This document shows positions 42,158-51,831 of a stretch of 64,000 nt of DNA, piece after piece. How positions within the stretch are numbered: position 1 is the first letter of the stretch; each line of letters starts with the position of its first letter. The notes under the pieces are model-generated. The model searched no databases. It had not been told where the DNA came from and saw only the letters and a list, made by a program, of their open reading frames with translations. Position numbers and translations under genes: made by a program. Source of the stretch: Pantoea rwandensis (GTDB taxonomy: Bacteria; Pseudomonadota; Gammaproteobacteria; Enterobacterales; Enterobacteriaceae); assembly GCF_002095475.1 (NCBI RefSeq), contig NZ_MLFR01000019.1, positions 1-64,000 of the forward strand, given 5' to 3'.

Positions 42158-44023
42158 ATGAGTTTTGATATTGCAAAATACCCGACACTGGCGTTAGCAA
42201 GCACGGTTCAGGAATTACGTTTACTGCCGAAAGAGAAACTTCCGGCCCTGTGTGACGAGCTACGCCAGTATCTGCTGGATAGTGTGAGCCGTTCTTCCGG
42301 CCACTTTGCTTCGGGTCTGGGCGTCGTCGAACTAACAGTCGCGCTGCATTATGTTTATAACACCCCGTTTGACCATCTGGTGTGGGACGTGGGCCATCAG
42401 GCTTACCCACACAAGATTCTGACCGGACGCCGCGATCGCATTGGCACCATCCGTCAGAAAAATGGCCTGCATCCGTTCCCGTGGCGCGGCGAGAGTGAGT
42501 ATGACGTGCTGAGCGTCGGTCACTCCTCGACCTCAATCAGCGCAGGTCTGGGTATGGCGGTTGCCGCCGAGCGTGAAGGTAAAGGCCGTCGTACTGCCTG
42601 TATCATTGGCGACGGCGCGATCACCGCAGGCATGGCATTCGAAGCGATGAACCACGCGGGCGACATCAAGCCCGATATGTTGGTGATCCTCAACGACAAC
42701 GAGATGTCGATCTCTGAGAACGTTGGCGCGCTCAATAATCGTCTGGCACAGATTCTTTCGGGCAAAACGTATTCACGCCTGCGCGAAGGCGGCAAGCGCG
42801 TGTTGGGTGGGCTACCCCCGATCAAAGAGCTGGTAAAGCGCACCGAAGAACACCTGAAAGGCATGGTAGTGCCAGGCACGCTGTTTGAAGAGCTGGGCTT
42901 TAACTATATCGGTCCGGTAGATGGACACGATGTACTCACGCTGGTGAGCACGCTGAAGAATATGCGCGACTTGAAAGGCCCGCAGTTCCTGCACATCATG
43001 ACCAAAAAGGGCAAAGGTTACGCGCCCGCTGAGCAAGACCCGATCGCCTGGCACGCGGTACCGAAGTTCGATCCTGCCAGCGGTTCACTGCCGAAAAGCG
43101 CACCGGGCCTGCCAAGCTACTCGAAGATTTTCGGTAGCTGGTTGAGCGAAATGGCTGCTGACGATCCGCGTTTGATGGCGGTCACTCCGGCGATGCGTGA
43201 AGGCTCAGGTATGGTGAGTTATTCCCGTGACTATCCGCAGCAATATTTTGATGTGGCGATTGCCGAGCAGCACGCGGTGACGTTTGCCGCGGGCATGGCG
43301 ATCGGTGGTTACAAGCCAGTAGTGGCGATCTACTCGACCTTCTTGCAACGTGCCTACGATCAGCTGATTCACGATGTCGCCATTCAAAAACTGCCGGTGT
43401 TGTTTGCTATCGATCGCGGCGGCATTGTCGGCGCGGACGGTCAGACGCACCAAGGTGCCTTTGATATCGCCTTCCTGCGCTGTGTACCTGAGATGGTGAT
43501 CATGACGCCGAGTGATGAAAATGAGTGTCGTCAGATGCTCTACACCGGCTATCACTATCAGGACGGTCCAAGTGCGGTGCGCTACCCGCGCGGCACCGGC
43601 ACGGGCGCCACGCTGGAGCCATTGGCCAGCCTGCCGTTGGGCAAAGGCATTGTGAAACGTCGCGGCGAAAAACTGGCGATCCTTAACTTCGGCACCCTGT
43701 TGCCGGAAGCCCAGGCCGCTGCTGAAGCGCTCAATGCCACCCTGGTGGATATGCGTTTTGTGAAGCCACTGGATGAAGCGCTGATTGCCGAACTGGCTGC
43801 CAACCATGATTCCTTGGTGACACTGGAAGAAGGTGCGATTAAAGGCGGAGCCGGTAGCGGCGTCAACGAATACGTGATGGCAAAACGCCTGCGTGTTCAC
43901 GTGCTGAACCTGGGTCTGCCAGACGAGTTTATTCCGCAGGGCACACAGGAAGAGGTTCGTCAGGATTATCAGCTGGATGCCGCCGGTATTCAGCAACAAA
44001 TCACTGACTGGCTGGCGCAGTAA
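42158..44023 (+). CDS. dxs: 1-deoxy-D-xylulose-5-phosphate synthase
   Basis: 621 residues; thiamin-diphosphate enzyme that starts the MEP isoprenoid pathway and also feeds thiamin and pyridoxal synthesis. TPP motif GDGAITAG...LNDN, conserved [10 protein letters not shown], the transketolase pyrimidine domain with catalytic Glu in IAEQHAV, and a C-terminal transketolase domain. Start at 42158 (MSFDIAKYP) matches the family. Coupled by operon to ispA, which uses its pathway product. Confidence 0.98.
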   Translation: MSFDIAKYPTLALASTVQELRLLPKEKLPALCDELRQYLLDSVSRSSGHFASGLGVVELTVALHYVYNTPFDHLVWDVGHQAYPHKILTGRRDRIGTIRQKNGLHPFPWRGESEYDVLSVGHSSTSISAGLGMAVAAEREGKGRRTACIIGDGAITAGMAFEAMNHAGDIKPDMLVILNDNEMSISENVGALNNRLAQILSGKTYSRLREGGKRVLGGLPPIKELVKRTEEHLKGMVVPGTLFEELGFNYIGPVDGHDVLTLVSTLKNMRDLKGPQFLHIMTKKGKGYAPAEQDPIAWHAVPKFDPASGSLPKSAPGLPSYSKIFGSWLSEMAADDPRLMAVTPAMREGSGMVSYSRDYPQQYFDVAIAEQHAVTFAAGMAIGGYKPVVAIYSTFLQRAYDQLIHDVAIQKLPVLFAIDRGGIVGADGQTHQGAFDIAFLRCVPEMVIMTPSDENECRQMLYTGYHYQDGPSAVRYPRGTGTGATLEPLASLPLGKGIVKRRGEKLAILNFGTLLPEAQAAAEALNATLVDMRFVKPLDEALIAELAANHDSLVTLEEGAIKGGAGSGVNEYVMAKRLRVHVLNLGLPDEFIPQGTQEEVRQDYQLDAAGIQQQITDWLAQ

Positions 44024-44033
44024 TCCCCTCCCC

Positions 44034-44081
44034 GCTCCTGCTGCTATGCTTAGGGCATTCCTAACGCATAAGAGCAGGAGC
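44034..44081 (+). promoter_or_regulatory. Hairpin that masks the yajO ribosome site
   Basis: GCTCCTGCT (44034-44042) pairs perfectly with AGCAGGAGC (44073-44081); further pairing TATGC/GCATA and TAG/CTA lies inside. The right arm contains AGGAG (44076-44080), the only Shine-Dalgarno of yajO, five bases before its ATG. The structure would hide it. There is no T-tract, so it does not look like a dxs terminator. Confidence 0.65.
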
Positions 44082-44085
44082 TCCC

Positions 44086-45060
44086 ATGAAAACCATTCGT
44101 TTAGGCCAAACCGACTTACAGGTTTCGCGTCTCTGTCTAGGCTGCATGACTTACGGCGATCCGATGCGGGGCAACCACGCATGGACACTGCCCGAAGAGA
44201 GTAGTCGCCCGCTGATTAAACAGGCGTTAGACGCAGGGATTAACTTTTTCGACACCGCCAACAGTTATTCTGATGGCAGCAGCGAAGAGATTGTCGGGCG
44301 TGCTCTGAAAGATTTTGCCCAACGCGATCGCGTAGTGGTGGCGACCAAGGTCTATTTCCCGCTCAGCAACCTCTCTCAGGGCCTGTCCCGTCAAAACATC
44401 CTGCAATCCATCGATGACAGCCTGACACGCCTCGGCATGGACTACGTTGATCTGTTGCAGATTCACCGCTGGGATTACAACACGCCGATTGAAGAGACGC
44501 TGGAAGCACTGAATGAGGTGGTGAAAGCCGGTAAAGCGCGCTACATCGGTGCTTCTTCAATGCATGCTGCGCAGTTCGCACAGGCTCTGGATCTGCAAAA
44601 ACACAATGGGTGGGCGCGCTTTGTCAGCATGCAGGATCAGTACAACCTGATTCAGCGAGAAGAAGAGAACGAGATGCACCCGCTGTGTGAACGCGAAGGT
44701 ATCGCGGTGTTGCCGTGGAGTCCGCTGGCGCGCGGCAAGTTGACGCGTGCCTGGGGGGAAACCACCGCACGTTCGGTATCGGATAACGTGATGGATAAAC
44801 TCTATACCGGCACCGAAGAGAATGATGCAGCAATAGCTGAACGTCTTGCCACCGTCGCGGCGGATAAAGGCGTGACGCGCGCCCAAGTTGCGCTGGCGTG
44901 GCTGTTGCATAAGCCGGTGGTGACCGCGCCGATTATTGGCGCATCACGCGAGCAGCAGTTTGCAGAGTTAGTGAAAGCCGTGGATGTGGAACTGAGTTCA
45001 ACGGACATTGCCGAGCTGGAAACGGTGTATCAACCGCATCCGGTGGTGGGATTTGAGTAA
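44086..45060 (+). CDS. yajO: Aldo-keto reductase YajO
   Basis: 324 residues, same length as E. coli YajO. TIM-barrel reductase with the tetrad in DTANSYSDG (Asp, Tyr), VVATKVY (Lys) and QIHRWD (His). In E. coli it has been linked to thiamin precursor formation and to methylglyoxal-type aldehyde reduction. Follows dxs by 62 bases; the leader forms a hairpin over the ribosome site. Confidence 0.94.
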   Translation: MKTIRLGQTDLQVSRLCLGCMTYGDPMRGNHAWTLPEESSRPLIKQALDAGINFFDTANSYSDGSSEEIVGRALKDFAQRDRVVVATKVYFPLSNLSQGLSRQNILQSIDDSLTRLGMDYVDLLQIHRWDYNTPIEETLEALNEVVKAGKARYIGASSMHAAQFAQALDLQKHNGWARFVSMQDQYNLIQREEENEMHPLCEREGIAVLPWSPLARGKLTRAWGETTARSVSDNVMDKLYTGTEENDAAIAERLATVAADKGVTRAQVALAWLLHKPVVTAPIIGASREQQFAELVKAVDVELSSTDIAELETVYQPHPVVGFE

Positions 45061-45068
45061 GCGTTAAC

Positions 45069-45250
45069 ACGCGCAATAAATTGCGCCGCTACCGATCAGG
45101 CACACATCCGTAGCAATGCGATTAAACGCGCAATAAATTGCGCCGCTACCGGTCTGGAACACATTTGCAGCACTGCGATTCAACGCGCAATAAATTGCGC
45201 CGCTTCCGGTCTGGCACACATCCGTAGCGGCGCGATTCATCGCGCAATAT
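45069..45250. repeat. 57-bp tandem array of paired GTAG REP palindromes (BIME-like)
   Basis: Units begin at 45069, 45126 and 45183 with acgcgcaataaattgcgcc, and a partial one at 45240. Within each unit the left half is a REP on the minus strand (GTAGCGGCGCAATTTATTGC), the right half a REP-like element on the plus strand (best preserved at 45224, GTAGCGGCGCGATTCATCGC). The array fills the gap between convergent yajO and pgpA. Confidence 0.85.
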
Positions 45251-45253
45251 GAA

Positions 45254-45742
45254 TTAAAGCACCAGCCCCAATCCATACAAAATCGCGGCAGAAATCACGC
45301 CCGCGATAATATCGTCGACCATGATCCCCATCCCGCCATGCACGTTCTTATCGAACCAGCGAATCGGCCAGGGTTTCCACATATCGAAAATACGGAAGAT
45401 GACAAACCCCGCCAGTACCCACTGCCAGCTCATCGCCGGAATCGCCATCAGCGTAATCCACATGCCGATAAACTCGTCCCACACGATACTGCCGTGATCG
45501 TGTACGCCCATATCTTTTGCCGTGCGATGACAGAGATACACGCCAACACTAATACCAATCAGCACCAGCAACGAATAGATCTGTAACGGCAAAAACGTCA
45601 TCAGATACCAGAAGGGAATGGCCGCGAGAGAACCTGCCGTGCCAGGCATAATGGGGCTTAACCCACTGCCAAAACCGATTGCCAACAAATGCCATGGATT
45701 ACTCAGGCGCAGGCGGCTTTTGGCCACATCTTTACTTCGCAT
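45254..45742 (-). CDS. pgpA: Phosphatidylglycerophosphatase A
   Basis: About 162 residues; inner-membrane enzyme converting phosphatidylglycerophosphate to phosphatidylglycerol. Conserved [15 protein letters not shown] and [16 protein letters not shown] with the PgpA family Asp/Glu residues; three to four hydrophobic segments. Start at 45742 overlaps the thiL stop by 11 bases; a GTG at 45772 would give 172 residues, the E. coli length, and cannot be excluded. Confidence 0.94.
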   Translation of the reverse strand: MRSKDVAKSRLRLSNPWHLLAIGFGSGLSPIMPGTAGSLAAIPFWYLMTFLPLQIYSLLVLIGISVGVYLCHRTAKDMGVHDHGSIVWDEFIGMWITLMAIPAMSWQWVLAGFVIFRIFDMWKPWPIRWFDKNVHGGMGIMVDDIIAGVISAAILYGLGLVL

Positions 45743-46709
45743 CAAAGTGATCAAATCCCTTGAAATTAACACTGCGTGGCTTGCCGTTTTCCAACAGCGT
45801 CAGGCCATCTGCTTCTGGAGCGATTTGCCCAATACACGTGTAAGGCACACCCAGATGACCAAGCGCCACATCCAGCGCACCACGGTTCACTTCTGGAACG
45901 GTAAAGCACAGCTCGTAGTCTTCGCCACCGCTCAGTGCCCACGTCAACACCTGCTCCGACTCAAAATGGTCGCGCAGTGCAGCTGAGAGCGGCAAAGCTT
46001 CCAGATTGAGGCGCGCGCCCACGCGGCTGGCTGTCAGAATATGGCCGAGATCGGAGATTAAACCGTCAGATATATCAATGGCGGAGGTCGCCAGATTACG
46101 CAACGCCTGGCCCTGTAACACGCGTGGCATTGGACGCAGATGACGCTTAATCAGTGCTTCATGCACTGCCGGATCATTCAAGCGATGATGATGCTGCAGC
46201 AGCGAGAGCCCCGCCGCACTGTCACCCAGCGTGCCAGTGACAAAGATCCAGTCACCCGGTTTTGCGCCAGAGCGCTTCAGCGCCCGCCCCACGGGCACCA
46301 GACCGTGAATACCCAGCGTCAAGCTGAGCGGCCCGCGCGTGGTATCGCCGCCAATGAGTTGCATGTCGTAGTAATCCAACAGCTCAAACAGGCTGTTGCT
46401 AAACGCTGAAAGCCAGCTTTCGTCAACTTCAGGCAGCGTAATCGCCAGCGTCAACCACGCAGGATCGGCGCCCATCGCCGCTAAATCACTTAAATTGACG
46501 GCCAGTGCTTTGTAGCCGAGATCGGCGGGATGGATATCACGTAAGAAGTGCACACCCGCCACCAGCGTATCCGTGCTAATGGCCAGCGTCTGTTTTTCGG
46601 AAACGTTGAGTAACGCGCAGTCGTCACCAATTCCTTTCTCCACATCGCGGCGGGAGCTGGTGACGCGGTTAAAGTAACGTGCGATCAGTTCGAATTCACC
46701 ACAGGACAT
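45732..46709 (-). CDS. thiL: Thiamin-monophosphate kinase
   Basis: 325 residues. Phosphorylates thiamin monophosphate to the active diphosphate. PurM-like fold with [40 protein letters not shown] and [10 protein letters not shown] motifs. Follows nusB after a hairpin terminator and overlaps pgpA. Confidence 0.97.
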   Translation of the reverse strand: MSCGEFELIARYFNRVTSSRRDVEKGIGDDCALLNVSEKQTLAISTDTLVAGVHFLRDIHPADLGYKALAVNLSDLAAMGADPAWLTLAITLPEVDESWLSAFSNSLFELLDYYDMQLIGGDTTRGPLSLTLGIHGLVPVGRALKRSGAKPGDWIFVTGTLGDSAAGLSLLQHHHRLNDPAVHEALIKRHLRPMPRVLQGQALRNLATSAIDISDGLISDLGHILTASRVGARLNLEALPLSAALRDHFESEQVLTWALSGGEDYELCFTVPEVNRGALDVALGHLGVPYTCIGQIAPEADGLTLLENGKPRSVNFKGFDHFDAK

Positions 46710-46725
46710 AAGTCAGGTCTCAATG

Positions 46726-46753
46726 AAAAAAGGCCGGTGAACCGGCCTTTTGC
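46726..46753 (-). terminator. Hairpin terminator between nusB and thiL
   Basis: AAAAGGCCGG-ttca-CCGGCCTTTTTT on the minus strand, directly after the nusB stop. thiL must be read through it or have its own promoter. Confidence 0.85.
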
Positions 46754-46754
46754 A

Positions 46755-47174
46755 TTATTTTTTGTTGGGTCGAATTTGCGGGGCGGCTTTATCTAGCACA
46801 CCGTTGACAAACTTGTGGCTGTCTTCAGCGCCAAACACTTTCGCCAGTTCGATGCCTTCGTTGATGGCCACTTTATAGGGCACATCTGAACGCTTGCTCA
46901 GCTCATACAGCGAAATACGCAAAATGGCTTTTTCTACCTGACCCAGCTCTTCCAGCTGGCGTGACAGGTAAGGCTTCATCAGACCGTCCAGGTACGCGCT
47001 GTTAGTCGCCACACCGGCCAGCAATTCGCGGAAATAGCTAATATCGACGTCTTTTACGTCTTGTTCCGCCAGAAACTGGTATTCCACATCGGCAATGTCA
47101 TTCTTAGACAGCTGCCAAGAGTAAAGCGCCTGAACAGCGCACTCACGGGCGCGACGACGAGCAGCAGGTTTCAC
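46755..47174 (-). CDS. nusB: Transcription antitermination factor NusB
   Basis: 139 residues, all-helical; binds boxA RNA with S10 for rRNA antitermination. Conserved [17 protein letters not shown] and [15 protein letters not shown]. The start is a GTG at 47174, with AGGGGA five bases upstream; E. coli nusB also starts with GTG. Lies 19 bases after ribE. Confidence 0.97.
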   Translation of the reverse strand: MKPAARRRARECAVQALYSWQLSKNDIADVEYQFLAEQDVKDVDISYFRELLAGVATNSAYLDGLMKPYLSRQLEELGQVEKAILRISLYELSKRSDVPYKVAINEGIELAKVFGAEDSHKFVNGVLDKAAPQIRPNKK

Positions 47175-47193
47175 AAAATTCCCCTTCCAAAAA

Positions 47194-47664
47194 TCAGGCT
47201 TTGATGGCTTTCAATACGTTAATCATTTCGAGTGCAGTCAGGGCCGCTTCGGCACCTTTATTACCCGCTTTCGTGCCGGCGCGTTCAATCGCCTGCTCGA
47301 TATTTTCGGTAGTCAGTACGCCGAAGGTCACTGGGATATCGCTGGTCATTGCGACATTCGCAATGCCCGAACTGGCTTCACCTGCTACATATTCGAAGTG
47401 TGCGGTGCCGCCACGGATCACGGTGCCCAACGCGACAATTGCGTCGTGCTTACCGGCTTTCGCCAGCGCGCGTGCTGCCAATGGCAATTCGTATGCACCT
47501 GGAACCCAGACAACGGTGATGTTATCTGCTTTCACCTGGCCGATACGCTTTAAAGCGTCAATCGCGCCGTCCAGCAGGCTGTTATTAATGAAGTTGTTAA
47601 AACGCGCAATAACGATGGCAATGTTTGCATCTGGCGTGGCAACAGGAGCTTCGATAACTTTCAT
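47194..47664 (-). CDS. ribE: 6,7-dimethyl-8-ribityllumazine synthase
   Basis: 156 residues, capsid-forming lumazine synthase (also called RibH). Motifs [15 protein letters not shown] and [14 protein letters not shown] with the catalytic His. Penultimate step of riboflavin synthesis; follows ribD (90-base spacer). Confidence 0.97.
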   Translation of the reverse strand: MKVIEAPVATPDANIAIVIARFNNFINNSLLDGAIDALKRIGQVKADNITVVWVPGAYELPLAARALAKAGKHDAIVALGTVIRGGTAHFEYVAGEASSGIANVAMTSDIPVTFGVLTTENIEQAIERAGTKAGNKGAEAALTALEMINVLKAIKA

Positions 47665-47754
47665 ACATATCCTTTGGGTTATTTAATGGCCCCGCAGAAG
47701 GGGGCGGATTCTATCATACTCTTCGGCGACGCGCTCAGGCTTTTCAGTTGATGC

Positions 47755-48858
47755 TTAAGCAGGCGTCAGGGTCAGTCGCAGGTCCGCGCCAACCTTGCGC
47801 ACATCGCTAAAATTCAGGGCGGGAGCATCGTTCAATTGCTCCAGTCCAGGCAGTTCACACAGGCCACGCGCGGCGTTGCCCAGCAACTTCGGTGCCATGT
47901 AGACAATCAGTTCATCGACCAATCCAACCTGCAACAGCGCACCGGCTAAGCTGGCACCGGCCTCCACCCAAACCGTGTTGATCTGACGTTGCCCGAGCAG
48001 CATCATCATCGCCACTAAATCGAGATGCTCACCGCGCAAAGGCACGGCGATCTGGCTGACGCTTTGCGGCCAAGACTGCTGATCAATATCACTGCGCATC
48101 AGCCAGGTTTCGCCAGGCTGCGTTATCAAGCGATGTTGAGGCGTCACGCGCTGCTGGCTATCGATGATCACGCGTACAGGCTGGCGCAGTGCGCTTTCGT
48201 CCAGCTGCTGGTGTACATCCTCGTTTAATTCATTCCAGCGCACAGTCAATGAAGGATCATCAGCCAGTACCGTGGCACTGGAGCTAAGGATAGCCGAACT
48301 CTGGGCACGAAAACGTTGCACATCGCGCCTTGCGGCCGCCGAGGTGATCCACTGACTTTCGCCACTGGCCATCGCGGTCCGCCCATCAAGGGATGCGCCG
48401 AGTTTAAGCTGAATCCACGGAAAACCGGTGCGCATGCGTTTCAGAAAACCGCGATTCAATGCTTCAGCTTCGCTCATCATTAAGCCGTGGCTGACTTCAA
48501 TGCCGGCCTGCTGCAAGCGATATAACCCACGCCCCGCCACTTGCGGGTTTGGATCTTGCATCGCCGCCACCACGCGGCTGACGCCCGCGGCAATCAACGC
48601 ATCGCAACATGGCGGTGTCCGGCCATGATGACTACAGGGCTCAAGCGTCACGTACGCCGTGGCGCCTTTGGCTTTTTCACCGGCCATGCGCAGCGCATGC
48701 ACTTCCGCATGCGGCTCACCGGCACGGTGATGCCAGCCTTCGCCAACAATCTCATCGCCACGCACAATCACGCAGCCAACGTTAGGGTTAGGGGTAGTGG
48801 TAAAACGTCCGCGACGCGCCAGTTCCAGCGCGCGCGCCATGTAGCGTTCGTCAGTCAT
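47755..48858 (-). CDS. ribD: Riboflavin deaminase/reductase RibD
   Basis: 367 residues, bifunctional: zinc deaminase domain (about 1-145) with HAEVHAL and PCSHHGRTPPCC ligands, and the NADPH reductase domain (about 147-367, LKLGASLDGRTAMASGESQWI). Converts diaminohydroxyphosphoribosylaminopyrimidine to the ribitylamino intermediate. Starts 3 bases after the nrdR stop. Confidence 0.97.
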   Translation of the reverse strand: MTDERYMARALELARRGRFTTTPNPNVGCVIVRGDEIVGEGWHHRAGEPHAEVHALRMAGEKAKGATAYVTLEPCSHHGRTPPCCDALIAAGVSRVVAAMQDPNPQVAGRGLYRLQQAGIEVSHGLMMSEAEALNRGFLKRMRTGFPWIQLKLGASLDGRTAMASGESQWITSAAARRDVQRFRAQSSAILSSSATVLADDPSLTVRWNELNEDVHQQLDESALRQPVRVIIDSQQRVTPQHRLITQPGETWLMRSDIDQQSWPQSVSQIAVPLRGEHLDLVAMMMLLGQRQINTVWVEAGASLAGALLQVGLVDELIVYMAPKLLGNAARGLCELPGLEQLNDAPALNFSDVRKVGADLRLTLTPA

Positions 48859-48861
48859 GGC

Positions 48862-49311
48862 TTAGTCCTGTAAGCGGGCGATCTCTTCGCCAAAATCACG
48901 GATATCTTCGAAGCTGCGATACACCGAAGCAAAACGGATGTAGGCAACTTTATCGAGTTTTTTCAGCTCTTCCATTACCAGGTTGCCCACCAGCTTGCTG
49001 GGAATTTCGCGCTCACCCGTAGCACGGAGCTGGGTTTTAATGTGGTTCACCGCGTTATCCACGGCGTCAGCGCTGACTGGGCGTTTCTCCAACGCTTTCA
49101 TCATGCCGCTGGCGAGCTTATCTTCGTTAAAGGGTTCACGCACATCGTTGCTTTTCACCACGCGCGGCATGACTAACTCAGCCACTTCAAAGGTGGTAAA
49201 ACGCTCATGACACACCAGACACTGGCGGCGGCGACGCACCGAAGAACCTTCACTGACCAGACGTGAGTCGATCACTTTGGTGTCTACAGCGGAGCAGAAG
49301 GGGCAATGCAT
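48862..49311 (-). CDS. nrdR: Ribonucleotide reductase regulator NrdR
   Basis: 149 residues. Zinc ribbon MHCPFC ... [13 protein letters not shown] followed by an ATP-cone (about 46-136). Represses nrd operons by binding NrdR boxes when dATP is high. Start at 49311 (MHCPFC) follows AGGA; an upstream in-frame start is ruled out by the zinc ribbon. First gene of the nrdR-ribD-ribE-nusB operon, divergent from kbp. Confidence 0.97.
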   Translation of the reverse strand: MHCPFCSAVDTKVIDSRLVSEGSSVRRRRQCLVCHERFTTFEVAELVMPRVVKSNDVREPFNEDKLASGMMKALEKRPVSADAVDNAVNHIKTQLRATGEREIPSKLVGNLVMEELKKLDKVAYIRFASVYRSFEDIRDFGEEIARLQD

Positions 49312-49442
49312 GACGTATCCTGTCGCGAGATAAATAGGCCATATAGTGTAGCGCGATCTGATAGGCAACTAAATACGCGCGATTGAATCACAGCCCGGCT
49401 CACAGAGGCAGCAGCCCTTTGCCTGTAAAACGGCAAAAGCCA

Positions 49443-49452
49443 CTACGCTTAA
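49443..49452 (+). promoter_or_regulatory. Candidate sigma-S type -10 of kbp
   Basis: CTACGCTTAA agrees with the sigma-S extended -10 pattern CTAYACTTAA at all but one base, and would start transcription about 25 bases upstream of kbp. No clear -35. Confidence 0.5.
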
Positions 49453-49484
49453 ACAGCCAATCCGGCACATTTGCAGGAGGTTAT

Positions 49485-49922
49485 ATGGGACTGTTTAATT
49501 TCGTCAAAGAAGCAGGTGAAAAGTTATGGGATGCAGTTTCAGGCGCCGATGATCCGAGTAAAAAATTACAGGATCACATCAAGCAACTTGGCTTGCCTGA
49601 TAGCGACAAAGTCAAAGTCGATGTCCAGGGCGATACCGTCACAGTCAGCGGCGACGGTATCTCACAGGAATTGAAAGAGAAGATTTTGGTGGCGGCAGGT
49701 AACGTGGCGGGCATCACTAAGGTTGATGATAAGGTCAGCGTGTCGGATGCTGCACCAGAAGCGGAATTCTATACGGTAAAAAAAGGCGATACGCTAAGCG
49801 CGATTTCCAAACAGCTTTATGGTAACCCCAATGAATACAACAAGATTTTTGAAGCAAACAAGCCAATGCTGACGCATCCTGATAAGATCTACCCAGGCCA
49901 GGTATTACGAATTCCGAAATAA
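49485..49922 (+). CDS. kbp: Potassium-binding BON/LysM protein Kbp (YgaU)
   Basis: 145 residues: BON domain (about 22-85) and LysM domain (about 95-143, [19 protein letters not shown]). Very similar along its length to E. coli Kbp, a cytoplasmic potassium-binding protein induced by osmotic and stationary-phase stress. Strong AGGAGG before the ATG at 49485. In E. coli this gene lies elsewhere on the chromosome. Followed by yajI after 15 bases. Confidence 0.93.
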   Translation: MGLFNFVKEAGEKLWDAVSGADDPSKKLQDHIKQLGLPDSDKVKVDVQGDTVTVSGDGISQELKEKILVAAGNVAGITKVDDKVSVSDAAPEAEFYTVKKGDTLSAISKQLYGNPNEYNKIFEANKPMLTHPDKIYPGQVLRIPK

Positions 49923-49937
49923 CAGAAAGGACAATGC

Positions 49938-50501
49938 ATGACGATCAGGACGTTTTGGGCACCCGCAGCACTCTCGCTGCTGGTTCTCAGTGGTTGCAGC
50001 TCAACGCCGACTTCACCGCAGGTCAAAGAGTTACATCAGGAAGTGAGTCAGCTTAATCAGCAGATGCGTAAGCTGACCAATCAGGCAACGGCACTGGAAA
50101 TTCAGGGACAGCTTAATGGGCAGTCAACACAAGGCGCATGGCTGTTACCGCAGGCCAACACGCCGGTGGAGCTTCAGACTCAGTTAGGTAAATTGCGCTT
50201 GTCGCTATCCCGAGTGGTCGGTGAAGCCGGTGGTAGTCATGCGGACCTGAATATCCGTTCAACAGATGACCAGCCGATCCCAGCACTTAGCGCCACGGTG
50301 GTGTGGGGAGAATTGGACCCAGCCAGTGGTAAACCGCTGAATGCGGAGAGTCTGAGCCAGACGATCCAGGTTGAAGCGAGTTTGATGCCACGCAGTTCCG
50401 TGACGGTGCCGCTGAGGTTAAGCGGACTGACGCCGGAGCAACTCGGCTATGTGCGCGTACATGATGTGTTGCCTGCAGCAGAAAAAGCGAAGACGCCCTG
50501 A
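49938..50501 (+). CDS. yajI: YajI-like lipoprotein (DUF3251)
   Basis: 187 residues; signal peptide with lipobox LVLSGC (Cys20), a coiled-coil segment (VKELHQEVSQLNQQMRKLTN), then a beta-rich domain. Position next to nrdR and the domain layout point to YajI of E. coli, although there yajI reads towards nrdR and not away from it as I recall. Function unknown. Probably cotranscribed with kbp. Confidence 0.75.
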   Translation: MTIRTFWAPAALSLLVLSGCSSTPTSPQVKELHQEVSQLNQQMRKLTNQATALEIQGQLNGQSTQGAWLLPQANTPVELQTQLGKLRLSLSRVVGEAGGSHADLNIRSTDDQPIPALSATVVWGELDPASGKPLNAESLSQTIQVEASLMPRSSVTVPLRLSGLTPEQLGYVRVHDVLPAAEKAKTP

Positions 50502-50518
50502 TCGCTTGAGCATGGCAC

Positions 50519-50542
50519 GGTCACCATAAAGGGTGCCCCTAC
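50519..50542 (-). repeat. GTAG-type REP element left of the 53-bp array
   Basis: Minus strand: GTAG then GGGCACCctttaTGGTGACC, an imperfect palindrome. With the element at 50774 it forms an outward-facing REP pair around the tandem array. Confidence 0.6.
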
Positions 50543-50551
50543 GGAGATACA

Positions 50552-50776
50552 CCGTTGTGCTGTAATGGAAAGCTCACCACGTAAGGTGACCGTGCAGAAA
50601 TAAGCCGTTGTGCTGTAATGGAAAGCTCACCACGTAAGGTGACCGTGCAGAGATAAGCCGTTGTGCTGTAATGGAAAGCTCACCACGTAAGGTGACCGAG
50701 CAGAGATAAGCCGTTGTGCTGTAATGGAAAGCTCACCACGTGAGGTGACCGTGCAAAGATACACCGTTGCGCTGTA
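50552..50776. repeat. 53-bp tandem repeat, four copies plus a fragment
   Basis: Units start at 50552, 50605, 50658, 50711 with ccgttgtgctgtaatgg, and a partial one at 50764. Copies are almost identical (one to three changes). Each contains a stem-loop GCTCACC-acgta-aGGTGACC. There are no spacers and no frame (53 is not a multiple of three). Located between convergent yajI and secF, where E. coli has tsx; I see no gene in 50502-50852. Confidence 0.9.
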
Positions 50777-50797
50777 GGGTACGCATTCATGCGTACC
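50774..50797 (+). repeat. GTAG-type REP element right of the 53-bp array
   Basis: GTAG followed by the perfect palindrome GGTACGCAT-tc-ATGCGTACC; same design as the elements near 39241 and 39285. Confidence 0.75.
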
Positions 50798-50802
50798 AGG
50801 CA

Positions 50803-50834
50803 TAAAAAAACGGGCTGCCCAAGGGCAGCCCGTT
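50803..50834 (-). terminator. Terminator of secF (yajC-secDF operon)
   Basis: ACGGGCTGCCC-tt-GGGCAGCCCGT followed by TTTTTT on the minus strand. Confidence 0.93.
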
Positions 50835-50852
50835 TTCATATCACTCACCGCA

Positions 50853-51821
50853 TTAAGGCAGGATAGAAGGCTGATCTGCGCCCTCTTTCTCGACTTTCTG
50901 CACCAGCATATGTTCACGTTTCATACCCAGTTTCAGCGCCAGAGCAGAAGAAACATAGATAGACGAAATGGTACCGATGGTGACACCGATCAGCATGGTC
51001 AGCGAGAAGCCTTTCAGCAGCGCGCCACCAAACAGGAACAGAATCATGATCATCGCCAGCGTGGTCAGCGAGGTGATCAAGGTACGGCTCAACGTTTGGG
51101 TCAACGACACGTTAGTAATATCGTAAGAAGAACCGCGACGAATCTTGCGGAAGTTCTCACGAATACGGTCGGAAACCACGATCTTATCGTTAAGAGAGTA
51201 ACCAATCACCGACATCAAAGAAGCCACAATCGTCAGATCGATCTCGATATGCACCAGCGCCAAAATGCCGCAGGTGATGATCACATCGTGCGCCAGTGCC
51301 AGCACGGTTCCCAGCGCCAGACGCCACTCAAAGCGGATGCCGATATAGATCAGAATCGCAATCAGTGCCGACAACAGCGCCATCGCCCCTGCTTGCGCCA
51401 AATCGCTACCCACACTTGGGCCAACGAATTCGATACGCTTCACGGTCGCGTTCTGCTGCGTTGTCTGGTTAATCGATGCCAGAACTTTGCTGCCCAGTTC
51501 CTGACCCGCTGGGCCGGTTACTGGAGGCATACGCACCATCACATCACGGCTGCTGCCAAAGTTCTGTACCAGCGGCTCTTCAAAGCCCGCTTTCACCAGA
51601 CCCTGACGCAGTTCATCCAGATCGGTTGGTTTTTCCAGGTTAATCTCAATCACCGTTCCGCCGGTAAAGTCGAGGCCCCAGTTGAAGCCTCGCACACCGA
51701 TAATGGCGATAGACGCCACAATCAGCAGACCGGAGATGATGAAAGCCAGCGTATCCCAGCGCATAAAGTCAACGACCTTACGCCCATGGTTTAGCTGTTC
51801 AATACTATAGTCCTGTGCCAC
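50853..51821 (-). CDS. secF: Protein translocase subunit SecF
   Basis: 322 residues, six membrane helices, RND-type partner of SecD that uses the proton gradient to finish export through SecYEG. Conserved [21 protein letters not shown] and DRIRENFRK. The start is GTG at 51821 (VAQDYS), with GGAG upstream, as in E. coli; ten bases after the secD stop. Confidence 0.97.
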   Translation of the reverse strand: MAQDYSIEQLNHGRKVVDFMRWDTLAFIISGLLIVASIAIIGVRGFNWGLDFTGGTVIEINLEKPTDLDELRQGLVKAGFEEPLVQNFGSSRDVMVRMPPVTGPAGQELGSKVLASINQTTQQNATVKRIEFVGPSVGSDLAQAGAMALLSALIAILIYIGIRFEWRLALGTVLALAHDVIITCGILALVHIEIDLTIVASLMSVIGYSLNDKIVVSDRIRENFRKIRRGSSYDITNVSLTQTLSRTLITSLTTLAMIMILFLFGGALLKGFSLTMLIGVTIGTISSIYVSSALALKLGMKREHMLVQKVEKEGADQPSILP

Positions 51822-51831
51822 AACGCACTCC

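Noticed and set aside
43205-44188. Long open frame (327 codons) antisense to dxs
   Set aside because: It mirrors the dxs codon structure, has no recognisable domain and would sit over a highly conserved gene.
50552-50776. 53-bp repeats as a CRISPR array
   Set aside because: Copies abut directly with no unique spacers, and no cas gene is present. The same holds for the arrays at 1-170 and 45069-45250.
50910-51794. 294-codon open frame antisense to secF
   Set aside because: Shadow of secF; His/Gln/Arg-rich composition typical of an antisense frame.
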